Below, one piece after another: positions 22,622 through 33,145 of a stretch of 64,000 bases of DNA (position 1 is its first letter; every line of letters begins with the position of its first letter). A program made the position numbers and the translations under genes. Under the pieces are notes generated by a model that was not told the origin of the DNA, ran no database searches, and saw only the letters and a program-made list of their open reading frames with translations. Source of the stretch: Rutstroemia sp. NJR-2017a BVV2 (Eukaryota > Ascomycota > Leotiomycetes > Helotiales > Rutstroemiaceae); the NCBI GenBank assembly GCA_002946415.1, contig NJPS01000041.1:710949-774948 (forward strand). Direction: 5' to 3'.

Positions 22622-23893
22622 ATGTTTTCCACGGTCTTTGCTCTTGCTGCCCTTGTGTCATCAATCTCGTGCTGGCCTCAGCCACCGTCTAGTCCGACCT
22701 TTCAGAATGTCACTATATTCGAACCACCAACTACTTGGCCTAGTCGCTCCGGTAGCTACGCTCGTAGTGTTTTGCTGAACCAAAACTGCGAGCAAGGGAC
22801 GCCAACCATGCTGGCTACTGCGGCGTACAACCCACCAGATGGCCAATACCTCCAGATTTTTCAGAGCAAAGATCTGGGTGCTACTTGGGTTCAAATTTCC
22901 AAGGCATACTTCAACGGTAATACGAGTTTGACTGGCGGAATTATCCTTCAACCTTTCCTTTATGAGCTCTCACAGCCCTTTGGGAAATACCCGCCTGGCA
23001 CTATCATGCTGTCCGGCAATAGGATACCGGGTTCCTTCTCGAGCACCAACATTCAGTTATACGCTAGTACCGACAAAGGGTATGTTTAAGAGCTTTGACT
23101 TGATCTCGAGACCGACTAACATTGCTGTAGTCACTCTTGGGAATATGTTTCTACAATTGTTGCAAGTGGTCCGCCGAACACTAATAACGGAGCTCCATGC
23201 GTTTGGGAGCCGTTTATCCTCTCACATCAAGATCAATTTGCAGTTTATTACTCTGACCAGAGCGACCCAAAACATGGCCAAAAACTAGCACATCGTACTA
23301 GCACGGACTTGCGACGCTGGAGCAATACCATTGATGACGTTGCCAATGCCAATTACACTCTTCGCCCAGGTATGATCACTATATCACAGATTGGAAACGG
23401 GAAATGGATGTGCTCCTACGAGGTTGCACTTTGGACAACAGCAGATGGCAACAATGACGTAGCACCATATGCAACGCACTACAAGATCGCTGATAGCCCA
23501 TTCGAGTTTGGCTCAGTCGACGAGTATCTGTTGCAGACGACCACAGGCGGAATTTCCTCGGCCGGTCCGTACACCGTCTGGACACCGGCTGGAGGGCCGA
23601 ATGGAACAATCGTTGTCAGCGATAGCACATATGACAATCTTTTCCTTAACACCCAGAACGGCCTTCCAGGCTATTGGTTGAATGCAACAAGTGGGCATGG
23701 CGTAGGCTATACCCGCGAATTGCGCGTCATGCCAGGTAATGGCGGGAAGACTGTCTTGGTTCTGAACGGCGGTATGTACGCCCAGAGTGTAACGAGAATG
23801 ACTGCTGGCGATTATATTGTCCCTGGCCCGCCGGGCTCAGGTCCTGGTGCTGCTGGCTTCCCCGCTTGCAACTCGAGAAAATTTAGCACTTAG
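22622..23893 (+). CDS. Secreted GH93-type exo-arabinanase, 2 exons
   Basis: Exons 22622-23079 and 23131-23893 join in phase to 406 aa. A signal peptide (MFSTVFALAALVSSISC) precedes a six-bladed-propeller type sequence: SGSYARSVLL, GATWVQISKAY, an Asp-box-like LYASTDKGHSWEYVSTI, GAPCVWEPFIL, FAVYYSDQSDPKHGQKLAHRTS, GYTRELRVMP. This order is that of GH93 exo-1,5-alpha-L-arabinanases, which release arabinobiose from the end of arabinan side chains of pectin. It is divergent from the WSC-GH3 gene, and together they cover hemicellulose/pectin side chains. The extracellular location follows from the signal peptide. Confidence 0.87.
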
Positions 23894-24154
23894 CTGGTCA
23901 GCTTTCTATAGTTAGAGAATTATGCGAGAATCACTGAAACTTCAAAGTGTAATGGGTTGAGTTGAATTAGAAACGTCTCAGGATTCACCGTAAGCACTCG
24001 ATACCGGTCCTGCTGCCCGTGCTCTTCGGACCGAAAACGTAGTGTCAGTAACTTGAAGACCAGGCAGGGAGCTAAAATGTATGTAGTGATATTTGCAGAG
24101 CATAACTTCTCCTATTTTCATTTGTTTTCGATGTAGACAGACAGCCATCTCATA

Positions 24155-25282
24155 CTATAGTTTCTCTTTCATATTCCCATGCCGATAATCGTAATGCCAA
24201 TCGTCTCGCGCGAGGTCGGCTCTGACTTGGTAGTTTTCTTCCGCATGCTCTAGGATACCGAGATCTAGGTCAACTATAGCCATACCTTCGAGGCAGCTTC
24301 CAAGCCGTGCAAGCGGACCGATATAAGGAACTGTTACTTGCGAAAGTCCAGCGTAACCCTTACCAGGTGGGCCTCCCGCGTTCGCGAAGATGACAGCTTT
24401 ATTTATGAGCCTCTCGGACAAGTGAAGTTACAAAAGAAGAAGAAGCTCACCGCATGTATTTTCAAAAGTTCGTGCTGTCAGCACACTATCAAGGAATGTT
24501 GCTTCCGCTGTGGGATTCAGTTTGAGGCCCTCCGGTGAGCAATCATTAAGAGTCCCTGAAGCAGAATGTAAGCATTGATGAATGGACATGTTTGCGGAAG
24601 CCAAATGACTGACAAAACGTCGGAATTATGATGACCTTAGCGCCTTGATATATAAGTTCCCTGAATGCCTCTGGAAATGCCAAGTCCCAGCATATCAGCA
24701 TGCCAACTCGTCCAATGGGCGTATCGAAGACCTCATGTGTATCGCGGCCGGAAGAGGTAAGATGCTTTCTCTCTGGCCCCCTTTAGAGTATTAACTCTTC
24801 TTCTCCTCCTTAATCTCTTCACCAGATAATGGGGCATACCACAAGTTCTTCTTGATGTATTTTCCAACAATCTCTCCGGTGTTGTCAATGAAATACGCTA
24901 CGTTGAGTAGCTTATGTCCCTTGTCTTCAGGATCCTCTTCACTCTTTTCCACAACATGCCTTTCGACAATGGTTCCCGGAACAATAGAAATATTGCATTG
25001 CTTTGCTAATGCCTGATATTTCTTCACGTACGTCTCCCATTCGTCACATAGTGGCAGGAATTTTGGGTCATTTGGCAGCCAATTCGTCAGGTGGTATTCA
25101 GGAAGGACAGCAAGATCCGCACCTTGTAGCGCAGCAGAACGAATGAAGGATGACGCCTTCTCAAAGTTTCTTTCGGGTTGAAGTGGCTGCGAGGTAACTT
25201 GAGCATGTGGTTCCATGAAGTGATGAAGAGGTCAGACCTTAGGGTGGAGCTGGATCACAGCAACTTTATATGTTGGTGCCAT
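24155..25282 (-). CDS. Carbon-nitrogen hydrolase (nitrilase superfamily), 5 exons
   Basis: Minus-strand exons 25282-25238, 25186-24840, 24780-24614, 24555-24451 and 24396-24155 join in frame to 301 aa. The start is MAPTYKVAVIQLHPKPLQPE. The superfamily triad is visible as Glu45 (VLPEYHL), Lys127/128 (GKYIKKNLW) and Cys161 (MLICWDLAFPEAF). Also typical are ANAGG and GLSQVTVPYIGPL. It hydrolyses a non-peptide C-N bond of an amide or nitrile; the natural substrate is unknown. It is a different branch from the cyanide hydratase 6 kb upstream, sharing only motifs. Introns are 51-59 nt. The frame is fragmented only by introns; I see no real break. Confidence 0.87.
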
Positions 25283-25804
25283 GTTAAAGAAAGGGGTCAG
25301 TACAGAGGATGTGGCGATGTATGTACATAGAATGATATTAATCTTAATCTTACACCGTTAATGGTTCAGAATACCTAGGACCTTTTGAGGTGGTGCACGT
25401 TATTTGTTGCTTACTGCACTGGCAGAAAGCGGGGTTGCATCGTTTTTCTCGGGCCGACTATATTGGTTTCCGATTGGCTTCTATTGCGTCCGCTAAAGCC
25501 AACGAGGGCGCTTTAGAGAGAGGTCTCGCGCCAAAACTGGTGCAGCAAAACCATCCCTATCGTGTCGCAACCGACCAGATTCCAAATCTATTGATTGGGT
25601 TTCGATTGAACAGCTCTCTGCTTAAAGTCTCCTATGCAATGCGATCAATGCGATCAATGCGATCACTGAGTCGCTGTACGCGAGCAAATCCAATCCCCCA
25701 ACTGAACCATCACGCCAATGCACCTCTCTGAAATTTGGGCCATCAGCCTACCGACCCCTCAACTATCAATACCGCACTTTACATTCTGTTACCTACATGC
25801 CCAA
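25283..25804. other. Intergenic region
   Basis: About 520 bp. A short frame (25390-25731) ends in a 9-bp tandem repeat and is not supported as a gene. Confidence 0.5.
25641..25667. repeat. 9-bp tandem repeat GCGATCAAT x3
   Basis: Two perfect units and a third with one mismatch (GCGATCACT). It is the third 9-bp array in the first 26 kb, each with a different unit. Confidence 0.85.
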
Positions 25805-26805
25805 TGAATCCACCATCTACACGGATTGGTAAACGTCGACCTCCTCAGCGATCGCTGCCAGGTCCATGTCAACCCCTCTTAGGTGTGTTTGATTCTTCTT
25901 TGTATTATGAGTACGAAGTAACTGATGTTTGGATAGTATCACGGAGACGAAGCTCCCGAATAGAATCAAGGCAGCGTTCTGTGTCAATTCCTCAAATCCT
26001 AGGATCCTACTACCAATCTCAAAGCCTTCCTAAGGAACAATCAGCAGACAGTCGGAATTCACAGGCGACTGGAGCGACCTCTTGTATGCGTGTACCAGCT
26101 TTAGGTCCTATCGAGGCATCACCACCGATACCCTCAAAGGCACAGCTTCAAGGCCAGATGTAGTCATTGTTCTTGACGAGTAGTGTGCTAATACATATAT
26201 GACATACTAGAATATCTAGGCCCACCGCAAGCCAACAACCACCAGACTCGGAAACGGAGACCCGACAGATCTATCGAGACCGGTGCCGAAAGACCCCCAA
26301 AACTTTCCCCTCTGACGGAGAAAAACATTAAAGCGTTTGAAAAAAATGGGAGGACGGCAAAGGAAATCTGCGGGAAAGAAGTCTACTGGACAGTCTTCTT
26401 CTATAACCACAACCACCGCCAGCAACCGTCGAACGATTCTTTGGTTTCCACGTCTTCAGATGCACGGATACACCGAATGACTACAACTACGATGCCAATG
26501 ACGACGAAGTGGACCCAACTGACCAACTACTCAAAGAGTCCTGGACCGATAATGAACACGCTTCTCCTGATACTCAAATATACAACCCAATAACGCCACC
26601 GCAATCGTCGAAGGATATTTCGGTTCCAGTCGAATTACAGGAGCTATCGGTACCAACTATTACAGAGCCTGGGGAAAATGTTGAGCTGAATGCGCGTGGT
26701 AAGTCCTGGGCCCGAACACGCCTCGCTGATACTATCGATGAATTAAGGGAGGGTGAGCAAAAATCTAAGCGGCGGAAGGCTCGTACGAAACATTATATAC
26801 CTTGA
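25805..26805 (+). pseudogene. Lys/Arg-Ser-rich hypothetical protein, probably truncated or degraded
   Basis: From an ATG at 25805 a basic, disordered sequence reads NPPSTRIGKRRPPQRSLPGP, crosses a likely intron (donor GTGTTTG near 25882, acceptor about 25938) and continues VSRRRSSRIESRQRS. After another gap, coding-like sequence resumes at about 26220 (QTRKRRPDRSIETGAERPPKLSPLTEKNIKAFEKNG). It then needs a frame change near 26370-26470 to reach NDYNYDANDDEVDPTDQLLKESW and the stop at 26805. This style (basic Ser-rich N-terminus, then LSPLTEKN) resembles the first part of a common fungal hypothetical-protein family of unknown function. The conserved C-terminal domain of such proteins is not present downstream, so I treat it as a remnant. 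Confidence 0.45.
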
Positions 26806-27339
26806 TGAGGTTAATAGAGCGATATTAATTTTCGGTCTTCATTTAATTCTACCTCTAATAAGGGGGCTAATATTTAGTATACGGCAGTTGGGACTATATT
26901 ATCTAACTATAATGACGGGGCGTTTTCTTAGAGCTTGTTTACGTCGGCGCTGGGCTTTGCGACCCTAAGTCACAGTTCACAGGTGAAACCATATTCATAT
27001 CCAGTGGATGCTGGTTCAAATAGATACCAAAGACCGGCTGTGTAACATCATATTTTCTAGGGAAGGCTGTATTTATATCCAGTGGATGCTGGTTCATGTA
27101 GTTACCAAAGACCTATTCTGCGTATTTATCAGACTGGGCAGGAAAGACTGGGTAATCCTCTAGCGGTTGCTTAGGCTTAATCAGATCTCTTGTTGACTTG
27201 CTCTCGTGGGCTAACTGGAGCTGGTATTAAACACTAGACAATAATTGATTAGATTGATCGCGACTTGCTCTCAATGCTAACAAAGATAGAAGTTTGTGGA
27301 AAAGCAATTGAGCTAGAGAGTTAACTTAGTAGAGCAATA
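26806..27339. other. Intergenic region with a direct repeat
   Basis: About 530 bp, AT-rich, without a gene. It contains a 44-bp direct repeat at 26992-27035 and 27070-27113. Confidence 0.55.
26992..27113. repeat. 44-bp imperfect direct repeat, two copies
   Basis: Copies at 26992-27035 and 27070-27113 share the core TATCCAGTGGATGCTGGTTC and the end TACCAAAGACC, with a 34-bp spacer. The few mismatches lie mostly in the middle of the unit and include C/T and G/A changes. Confidence 0.85.
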
Positions 27340-29175
27340 TCATCGAGAATTTCCCGACTTACCGAGACTCAGAGTAAACCCTAATATAACAGGCGCCCAT
27401 ATTAGAAGGGCAAGAACCTGTCCAAAGCCGACTTGGTTCTCCGACCATGTATCGCCAGCAGCTACGCCCATAGCATGACGTACTCGGATAATGAATGCAA
27501 TGTTGAACCACATCAGAGGTATTGATAGAAAAGACAACGCCCACACACCATAAGAAGCCCATTTGAACCACGAATCCAACAAAGTGGGCATGCGTTCGTA
27601 CAGACGTCGTCCATGATCAGCCCAATTCCATCGATTTCGGCCTAAGGACACTATGTAGAGGTAAGAGAAATAGATCGTCATTAGGTTTGCGTAAGATATG
27701 AGACCAGCAATAAATAAGGGAGATGCGATCATGAGACTAATTGCTTCAGTGTCAGATAGAGTAGTCTGAATCCAAAGTTTGGCTGTTCCCCGCTTTTCGG
27801 CTGGGTTCTGCTCGGCGACTTTTTTCTCGTCCCTCACCTTAAACCATTTCCTCAGGGCTTTGAAGGTAAATGAGATCACCAACAGTATCCTGGGTAGCCC
27901 TCCGAATATAAGAAACAGTATTGAGTACGTCAAGGGGCTGTTGACAGGTGAGCCTCCAAGCTGGGCCCGAAGACACGGCATATCACCGAAACCGAAGTAC
28001 CAAGATGTATTGATAGCATCTATAATAACCGCCGCGATGCTCAAACTTTGAATCCAGCTGAAGACATAATATAGAGCCATCCATGTTGTCGCAAATTCCG
28101 ATCCTTGGAAGGAAGATAGTGGAAAATAGGATCCCAGGATCATAAGCATATAGAAGGAAATATAAGTTACGTTCTCGGCCATGATCTGTTCGTAGGATGA
28201 AGATACCTCCCGTCGGGCTAAGAGGACTAAGAGCGCGACGCTCATAGACAAAGATAATGCAATCGTACCTCCAGCCAGCGCCCCTAGTGTACTTGATGCA
28301 GATATGCGCAATAGGCCCTTGGCGTTGGTTTGGCTAGTACTAGAGCGCGAATCTGATATCTTGCATAGAACCCAGAACATGAAACTCAATGTCAGCAAAC
28401 TGGCGCCTATCAGATAGGACGCAAAGGCCTACAGTGATTTAGTTGTCAATCATTTGTGGAAGTAAATGCATTCCAAGCTTACCCCTATGCCAGCTATATC
28501 TGGATTCCCTGTGAAAGCAGCAGCGGTACAGAACTCTGAAATGCAAGCTTCACAGACGCGAGCAGCCTGTGAGTCGTTCGTAAAATTATTGGCTCTTGTG
28601 TTTGCAAGCGTAGACCAAGCTGCGAGTTCGACATCGGAGATGTTCCCATACCTGGAAGGCAAGGCTTCTCGAAGCATGATCAATCCAGATGTCCCATTGA
28701 TTGGGGCAGACGGTGGACCGCTTGACATCCACCTGGAGCCCTCGTAGTTGTCAACTATCCATCCATGCTGATCCTTCCCATTTCCACGTCGAGGACCATT
28801 GATGGCGCAGAGAACATTGCTGTAGTATGCCGCGGTGGCAGAGCAATTTTTAGTAAGATCCAACTGCTTGAAAGATAAAGAGCTAGCAAGTCGAGGTGCG
28901 AGACAGGCTCTTTGGATGTTCTCTACGGTAGGAGAATACCAAATACTAGGTTGGGCAGCAGCAAGCTGACCATAGAAGTCAAAGAGGGACTGGTTCGAGA
29001 AGGACAAAAAGACCGGAGGAAGTACAGTTCGAAGAAAAGCGACATTGATGGAGTTGTCGGGATCTGTTGGTGATGCTAAGCCTTGCGCATCGAGCCAGCT
29101 TATAGAGATGGAGCAATTCGCTGTGACGTTCATAGAATTCAGCGCAGCAATAGTACTGGAAGCGTTCAAAGACAT
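27340..29175 (-). CDS. Multi-pass membrane protein with Cys-rich glycosylated ectodomain, 2 or more exons
   Basis: Minus-strand exons 29175-28483 and 28428-27340 (phase 0 junction, GTAAGC donor). The first about 230 residues have many N-glycosylation sites (NASS, NCS, NQS, NGT, NFT, NDS) and spaced Cys (CEACISEFC), consistent with an external domain. At least seven hydrophobic segments follow (LLTLSFMFWVLCKI, ALAGGTIALSLSMSVALLVLL, FYMLMILGSYF, and others). I do not recognise a named family; fungal transmembrane proteins of this layout are usually unannotated. The frame ends at 27340, but a good donor (GTAAGTC, at about 27361) lies just before the stop, so a further 3' exon is possible. Confidence 0.7.
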
Positions 29176-29499
29176 TTTTACGCTCCCAGCCCATTTGGAG
29201 GTAATTGTAAGCTTGCTGCATCTTTGAAATAGATATAAGATTGGCGCATTAGATCAATACAAGTAAGGTTAATGAAATGCTGGACACAGCCCCACGTAGC
29301 GCGCCATGTTTTATATAAGAGTTATCTTATTGGATATTCAGCTGGGCGGGAGTAGAGTTGGGGTTCAGCTGGGCGGGACTTAGAATTCAGCTACAGTCCA
29401 GGTAACCACCTTTATCGGATCAGTTGCCCCCGATGACCCCACTTCCTGAAGTAGAAGGCATCATAGCAGACTACTTCCTAATACCCATTTCCACAACTC

Positions 29500-30472
29500 T
29501 TAACCCTGCAAAATGCCTGCTAACACATCGTCCAAATTCTCCTTGGGCAAAGACAGCAGCTCGTTCTGCGTCTTCTCATAATCTGAATAATTCCCACCAT
29601 GACCATGTACAGAATTGATGTACCGGATCAAACTCATCGCACCGCTAAAGTCTCCCTGTGACATCTTCTCCAATCCTTGCTACTTCTTCTGCTCCTCAGC
29701 ATCCAAGTAGGTGACTTCCCATTTTCTCGCCGTGATCTTTTCAAGGGAGGCTAAGATCTGGGCTTGGGAGACAGTGAAGGAGTCGATGAAAATGTATTTG
29801 TTGGCAGTTTCAGCTGGGAGAAGCATAGCATTTTTGACGGCTAGACCAATTGAGGAGAGAGTTGTAGTAGACCATGTACCTGTACCTTTGTTGAAGAGAA
29901 CTGCTTTGTGGCCTTGGAGGTCAAATCCCATGAAGCCTTGTACGGCTCTGTAACTAGTATGAGCATATGATCGCTAGAGGAGATATCCTGCAGTTTTCGA
30001 GGTCTTGAGAAACTTACAATTCAAAAAAGCATCCCGTTACAAAAGCAGTCCAAGTGAGGCCCGTACTCTCTTTGGACTTCAGATACTCGACCGTATCGGC
30101 CTTACCCTTAAAGTATTGCGGGAGAATAGCCATGGCCTTGTCATTACGTGTGTCGCTGCCAAACTCTGAAGGCACGAAGCGCTTCACCCCGGCTTTGATC
30201 GCGGCATCAATGATGGCATGTTGCCGGCCAGCACTAGCCGTTGCAATAGTAGAGACAATGACATCTTGGCCTTTGAAAGCTTTGAGGAGTTCGGCTTCAG
30301 GGTAGTCGTCGCTCATGCGGTGAACAGTAATATGAGCAGGGAACTTTTGGGTGGAGGAGTTGCGGGACAGGATAGACACAGTAAAGTTAGGATCGTTGTC
30401 GAAGGCGGCGAGGATAGAGGGGCCGAGATGGCCACCAGCTCCAATAATCACAACGTTCTTGATTGAGGACAT
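29500..30472 (-). pseudogene. NmrA/isoflavone-reductase-like oxidoreductase with internal TAG
   Basis: Minus-strand exons 30472-30018 and 29953-29500. The start (MSSIKNVVIIGAGGHLGPSI) is the NAD(P)-binding Gly-rich loop of atypical SDRs. FVPSEFGSD is the family's conserved block, and the C-terminal part carries VTYLDAEEQ. A TAG at 29680-29682 stops the frame after residue 241, yet the same frame then continues without another stop for 59 codons (QGLEKMSQGDFSGAM ... NSVHGHGGNY) to a TAA at 29500. The continuation matches the usual C-terminus of fungal NmrA-like proteins. Total length with the stop codon read through would be 302, near the family norm. It is either a young nonsense allele, a readthrough case, or a sequencing error. 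Confidence 0.75.
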
Positions 30473-31098
30473 TTTCTGAAGGTTTAGATGAAAATTCAAA
30501 GTGCTCAAAGACTTAAGGCTGTCATTTTGGTGATAAATTCACAGGACAGATGCTTCCTAAAATAGCTATTATGAGAGCAGCGTGGAAGGGGGCTTCGGTC
30601 TTCGCCTTGCGGTGAAATGCCGAGCAGGCAGCGCTGATATGTAATACTTTACCTGAAAAGATTTCGGTCATCGGATATATGATCTAGGTGATTTGAAATC
30701 AAACATCATATAATGCTGGGGTTGTGTCCTCCTGCATATACCAACAGTTGGGTGCACTAACATATTCGACAACCGAACGCTATACTAGTATGGAGGTAAT
30801 TATACATGTAATTTACCGTACCAGAATAAAGTCTTTATCTCCGTCCGAGCTCAATTTGCCAGACTCCTCTTTAATAGTACTAATTCCATTTCTTCTTCTT
30901 TACATCTCCACAATACCATATTCCGCCCAACTCCTCTGTAGTTTTCGGATCACGCATACCCATGCTCCTGTCTATCTATGTAGTCAGCAGCCACTAGCAT
31001 GAAAGAGAAAAATTTCTTTACAAGCAAAACTCCCAAAAGGATCATCTCCTCGGATTAGATTACCAGCCGAAGCCGCAGATGAAAACACCGTCAAGTCA
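30473..31098. other. Intergenic region
   Basis: About 630 bp upstream of the decayed MFS transporter. A 92-codon frame at 30724-31002 has no domain. Nothing else is recognised. Confidence 0.5.
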
Positions 31099-31503
31099 GA
31101 GATGATACCAAGCAGCGGCGAAGATAGCGAAGATGCTGCAACGGCTGATGAGACAGTCTATCCAGGAGAGCTGAAGCTACAACTCCTCGCGTGAGTCACC
31201 TGCCCCCCTGCAATACATGCCTCAAACATTTTCATGTACATCAATCTATAGGCTAGTTAGCTAACAGCTCCTCTAGGGTTGCTCTGTGCCTCTCCATCTT
31301 TCTGGTTGCGTTGGACACAACCATTATTGCAACTGCTATTCCTGAGATCACAGATCAGCCCAACAGTCTCAACGATGTTGGATGGTATGGAGTGATAGGT
31401 GCGTGAGTCCCTCCGTTTGAAAGAAGTGCTGCAGCTTGTCCTCCTTTCCCAGCTGCACTTAAGTGAACATGTGCTGACACCTTCCTCCCTCGGAATAGCA
31501 TAC

Positions 31504-31694
31504 TATGAGAGATAAGAAGTGATGAATATTCTCAACTAACTAGAAGGCCTTAAAGACCTTTTATAGACCATTTATCGGTTCGTTTAGAAGGTACAGTACA
31601 TACAATTTGAGCCCTTCTGTACATTCATAAATAAGTCGGACTAGTGGAAATAAGGGCATTCCCAAGTGAATGTCTTCCGTACGGTCGTCTCACA
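31504..31694. mobile_element. About 191-bp insertion flanked by CATAC direct repeats (MITE-like)
   Basis: The transporter exon should read straight from the splice acceptor (AATAG) into CATACCTTCTTACC. Instead CATAC occurs at 31499-31503, 191 foreign bases follow, and CATAC recurs at 31695-31699, leading into the expected exon. The insert ends are weakly inverted (TATGAGA at the left; TCTCACA at the right, 6 of 7 complementary). The 5-bp duplication and short imperfect termini suggest a small non-autonomous DNA element. The superfamily is not assignable. Confidence 0.7.
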
Positions 31695-32490
31695 CATACC
31701 TTCTTACCACGGCCGCCGTCCTGTTGATTTTCGGCAAGCTGTACACCTTGTTCCCGATCAAACTCGTATTTTCGGTACTATTGCCCTCTTCGAATTAGGA
31801 TCGTTGATCTGCGGCCTCGCTCCAAATAGCGTCGCCTTCATCACAGGCCGCGCTATTGCGGGTATAGGTTCCGTTGGCGTCTTTTCCGGCGCATGTCCCC
31901 TTAGCTCAGCGCCCGAATTTTGCAGGACTCATTAGTGCCGTGTAGGTACTCATCCGTCGTAGGACCACTACTGGACGGCGCCTTCACGGATAAGGTCACA
32001 TGGCGATGGTGCTTCTACATCAATCTCCCTATTGGTGGTGTAGCGATGGCTGTAATTATATTATTTTTCAAACCAGTGCCTCAAGTCGGTGCAATGGATA
32101 CCAAGTCGTTGACCTGGCGAGAAAAGCTAGAGCAGTTCAATATCCCAGGTGCTATTTTCTTCCTACCCGGGGTTATCAGCCTTCTAATCACCCTGAAATG
32201 GGCGGGTCAAAGTATCCTTGGTCGGACGGACGCATCATTGCTCTATTCGTCGGTTTTGGAATTTGTATTCTCATCTTCGCTGTTATTCAGCTCTAGCGTC
32301 CAAAACAGGCAACTGTCAGCCCGCTCATGTTTAAGAAGCGTAACGTGTGGGCCGCCGCATGCTTTGACTTCTTTATGGGATCAGCCTTCTTCACATTAGT
32401 ATACTATATCCCGATTTGGTTTTAGGTCGTCAAGGGTGTCAGCGCCTACGAGTCCGGTATTCGCAACATCCCTATTCTTCTTGCCGTCGT

Positions 32491-32510
32491 GGTCGGAACT
32501 GGTCGGAACT
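32491..32510. repeat. 10-bp tandem duplication inside the MFS pseudogene
   Basis: GGTCGGAACT occurs twice back to back. Removing one copy restores the reading frame between ILLAVVVGT and IFSGAGTTN, so it is a frame-destroying duplication. Confidence 0.9.
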
Positions 32511-33145
32511 ATCTTCTCCGGTGCAGGGACTACCAACCTTGGTTACTACACATCTTTCATGATTGCTAGTACAATCCTGACCTCTATCGGCGCTGGTCTC
32601 CTCACTACCTGGAATCTAGATACAGGCTCGAGGAAGTGGATCGGTTATTAGGTCCTCACTGTAATCGGCATCGGCTTAGGCCTGCAAGTCCCTATCATCG
32701 CTGTACAGGCTGTCCTTGATATGTCCGAAATTATCATCGCCACGGCTCTTATCATCTTCATGCAGCTCTTCGGTGCATCACTCTTCGTCTCAGTCGGCCA
32801 CAGCGTGTTAACAGAGTCGTTAACTATACCAACCAAAATATTCCTGGTGTTGATGCAGTGACAGCGGCTAACGCCGGAGCTACAAACATTAGGAATATCA
32901 CTCCAGGCTCCAGCAGAGAATCTGCATGGGATATTACTGGTTTACAATGACGCGATAACTCAGATCTTTGAAATCGCTTTAGTGATGGTATATTTCACGA
33001 CTATTGGAAGTGCTGCTATGGAGTGAAGGAGAGTAAAGGGAAAAAAGTTGGATATGTTTAATTCAAGGTAATTATATTATTAGAATTTCTGTAGAATAAT
33101 ATAATTTTGGGGTTTAAAATAAAGAAAATTTGAAAAGGAAAGTAA

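Larger units (their letters stand above)
31099..33026 (+). pseudogene. MFS multidrug/toxin efflux transporter (DHA2 type, 14 TM), pseudogene
   Basis: Recognisable pieces in order: an acidic N-terminus (31099-31193); [20 protein letters not shown] (after an intron, to about 31398); [20 protein letters not shown] (31697); [49 protein letters not shown] (the DHA2 motif region); FKKRNVWAACFDFFMGSAFF; GTIFSGAGTTNLGYYTSF; and LIIFMQLFGASLFVSVGHSV. Breaks: an insertion at 31504-31694, a frameshift near 31770, indels near 31930-31960, TAG at 32294, 32423 and 32649, a 10-bp tandem duplication at 32491-32510, and TGA at 33024. Intact relatives export toxins or drugs at the plasma membrane. This copy cannot give a full protein. 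Confidence 0.9.

Noticed and set aside
22179..22685. 168-codon minus-strand frame overlapping the GH93 start
   Set aside because: It is antisense to the signal-peptide exon of GH93, has no domain, and its composition is that of promoter DNA.
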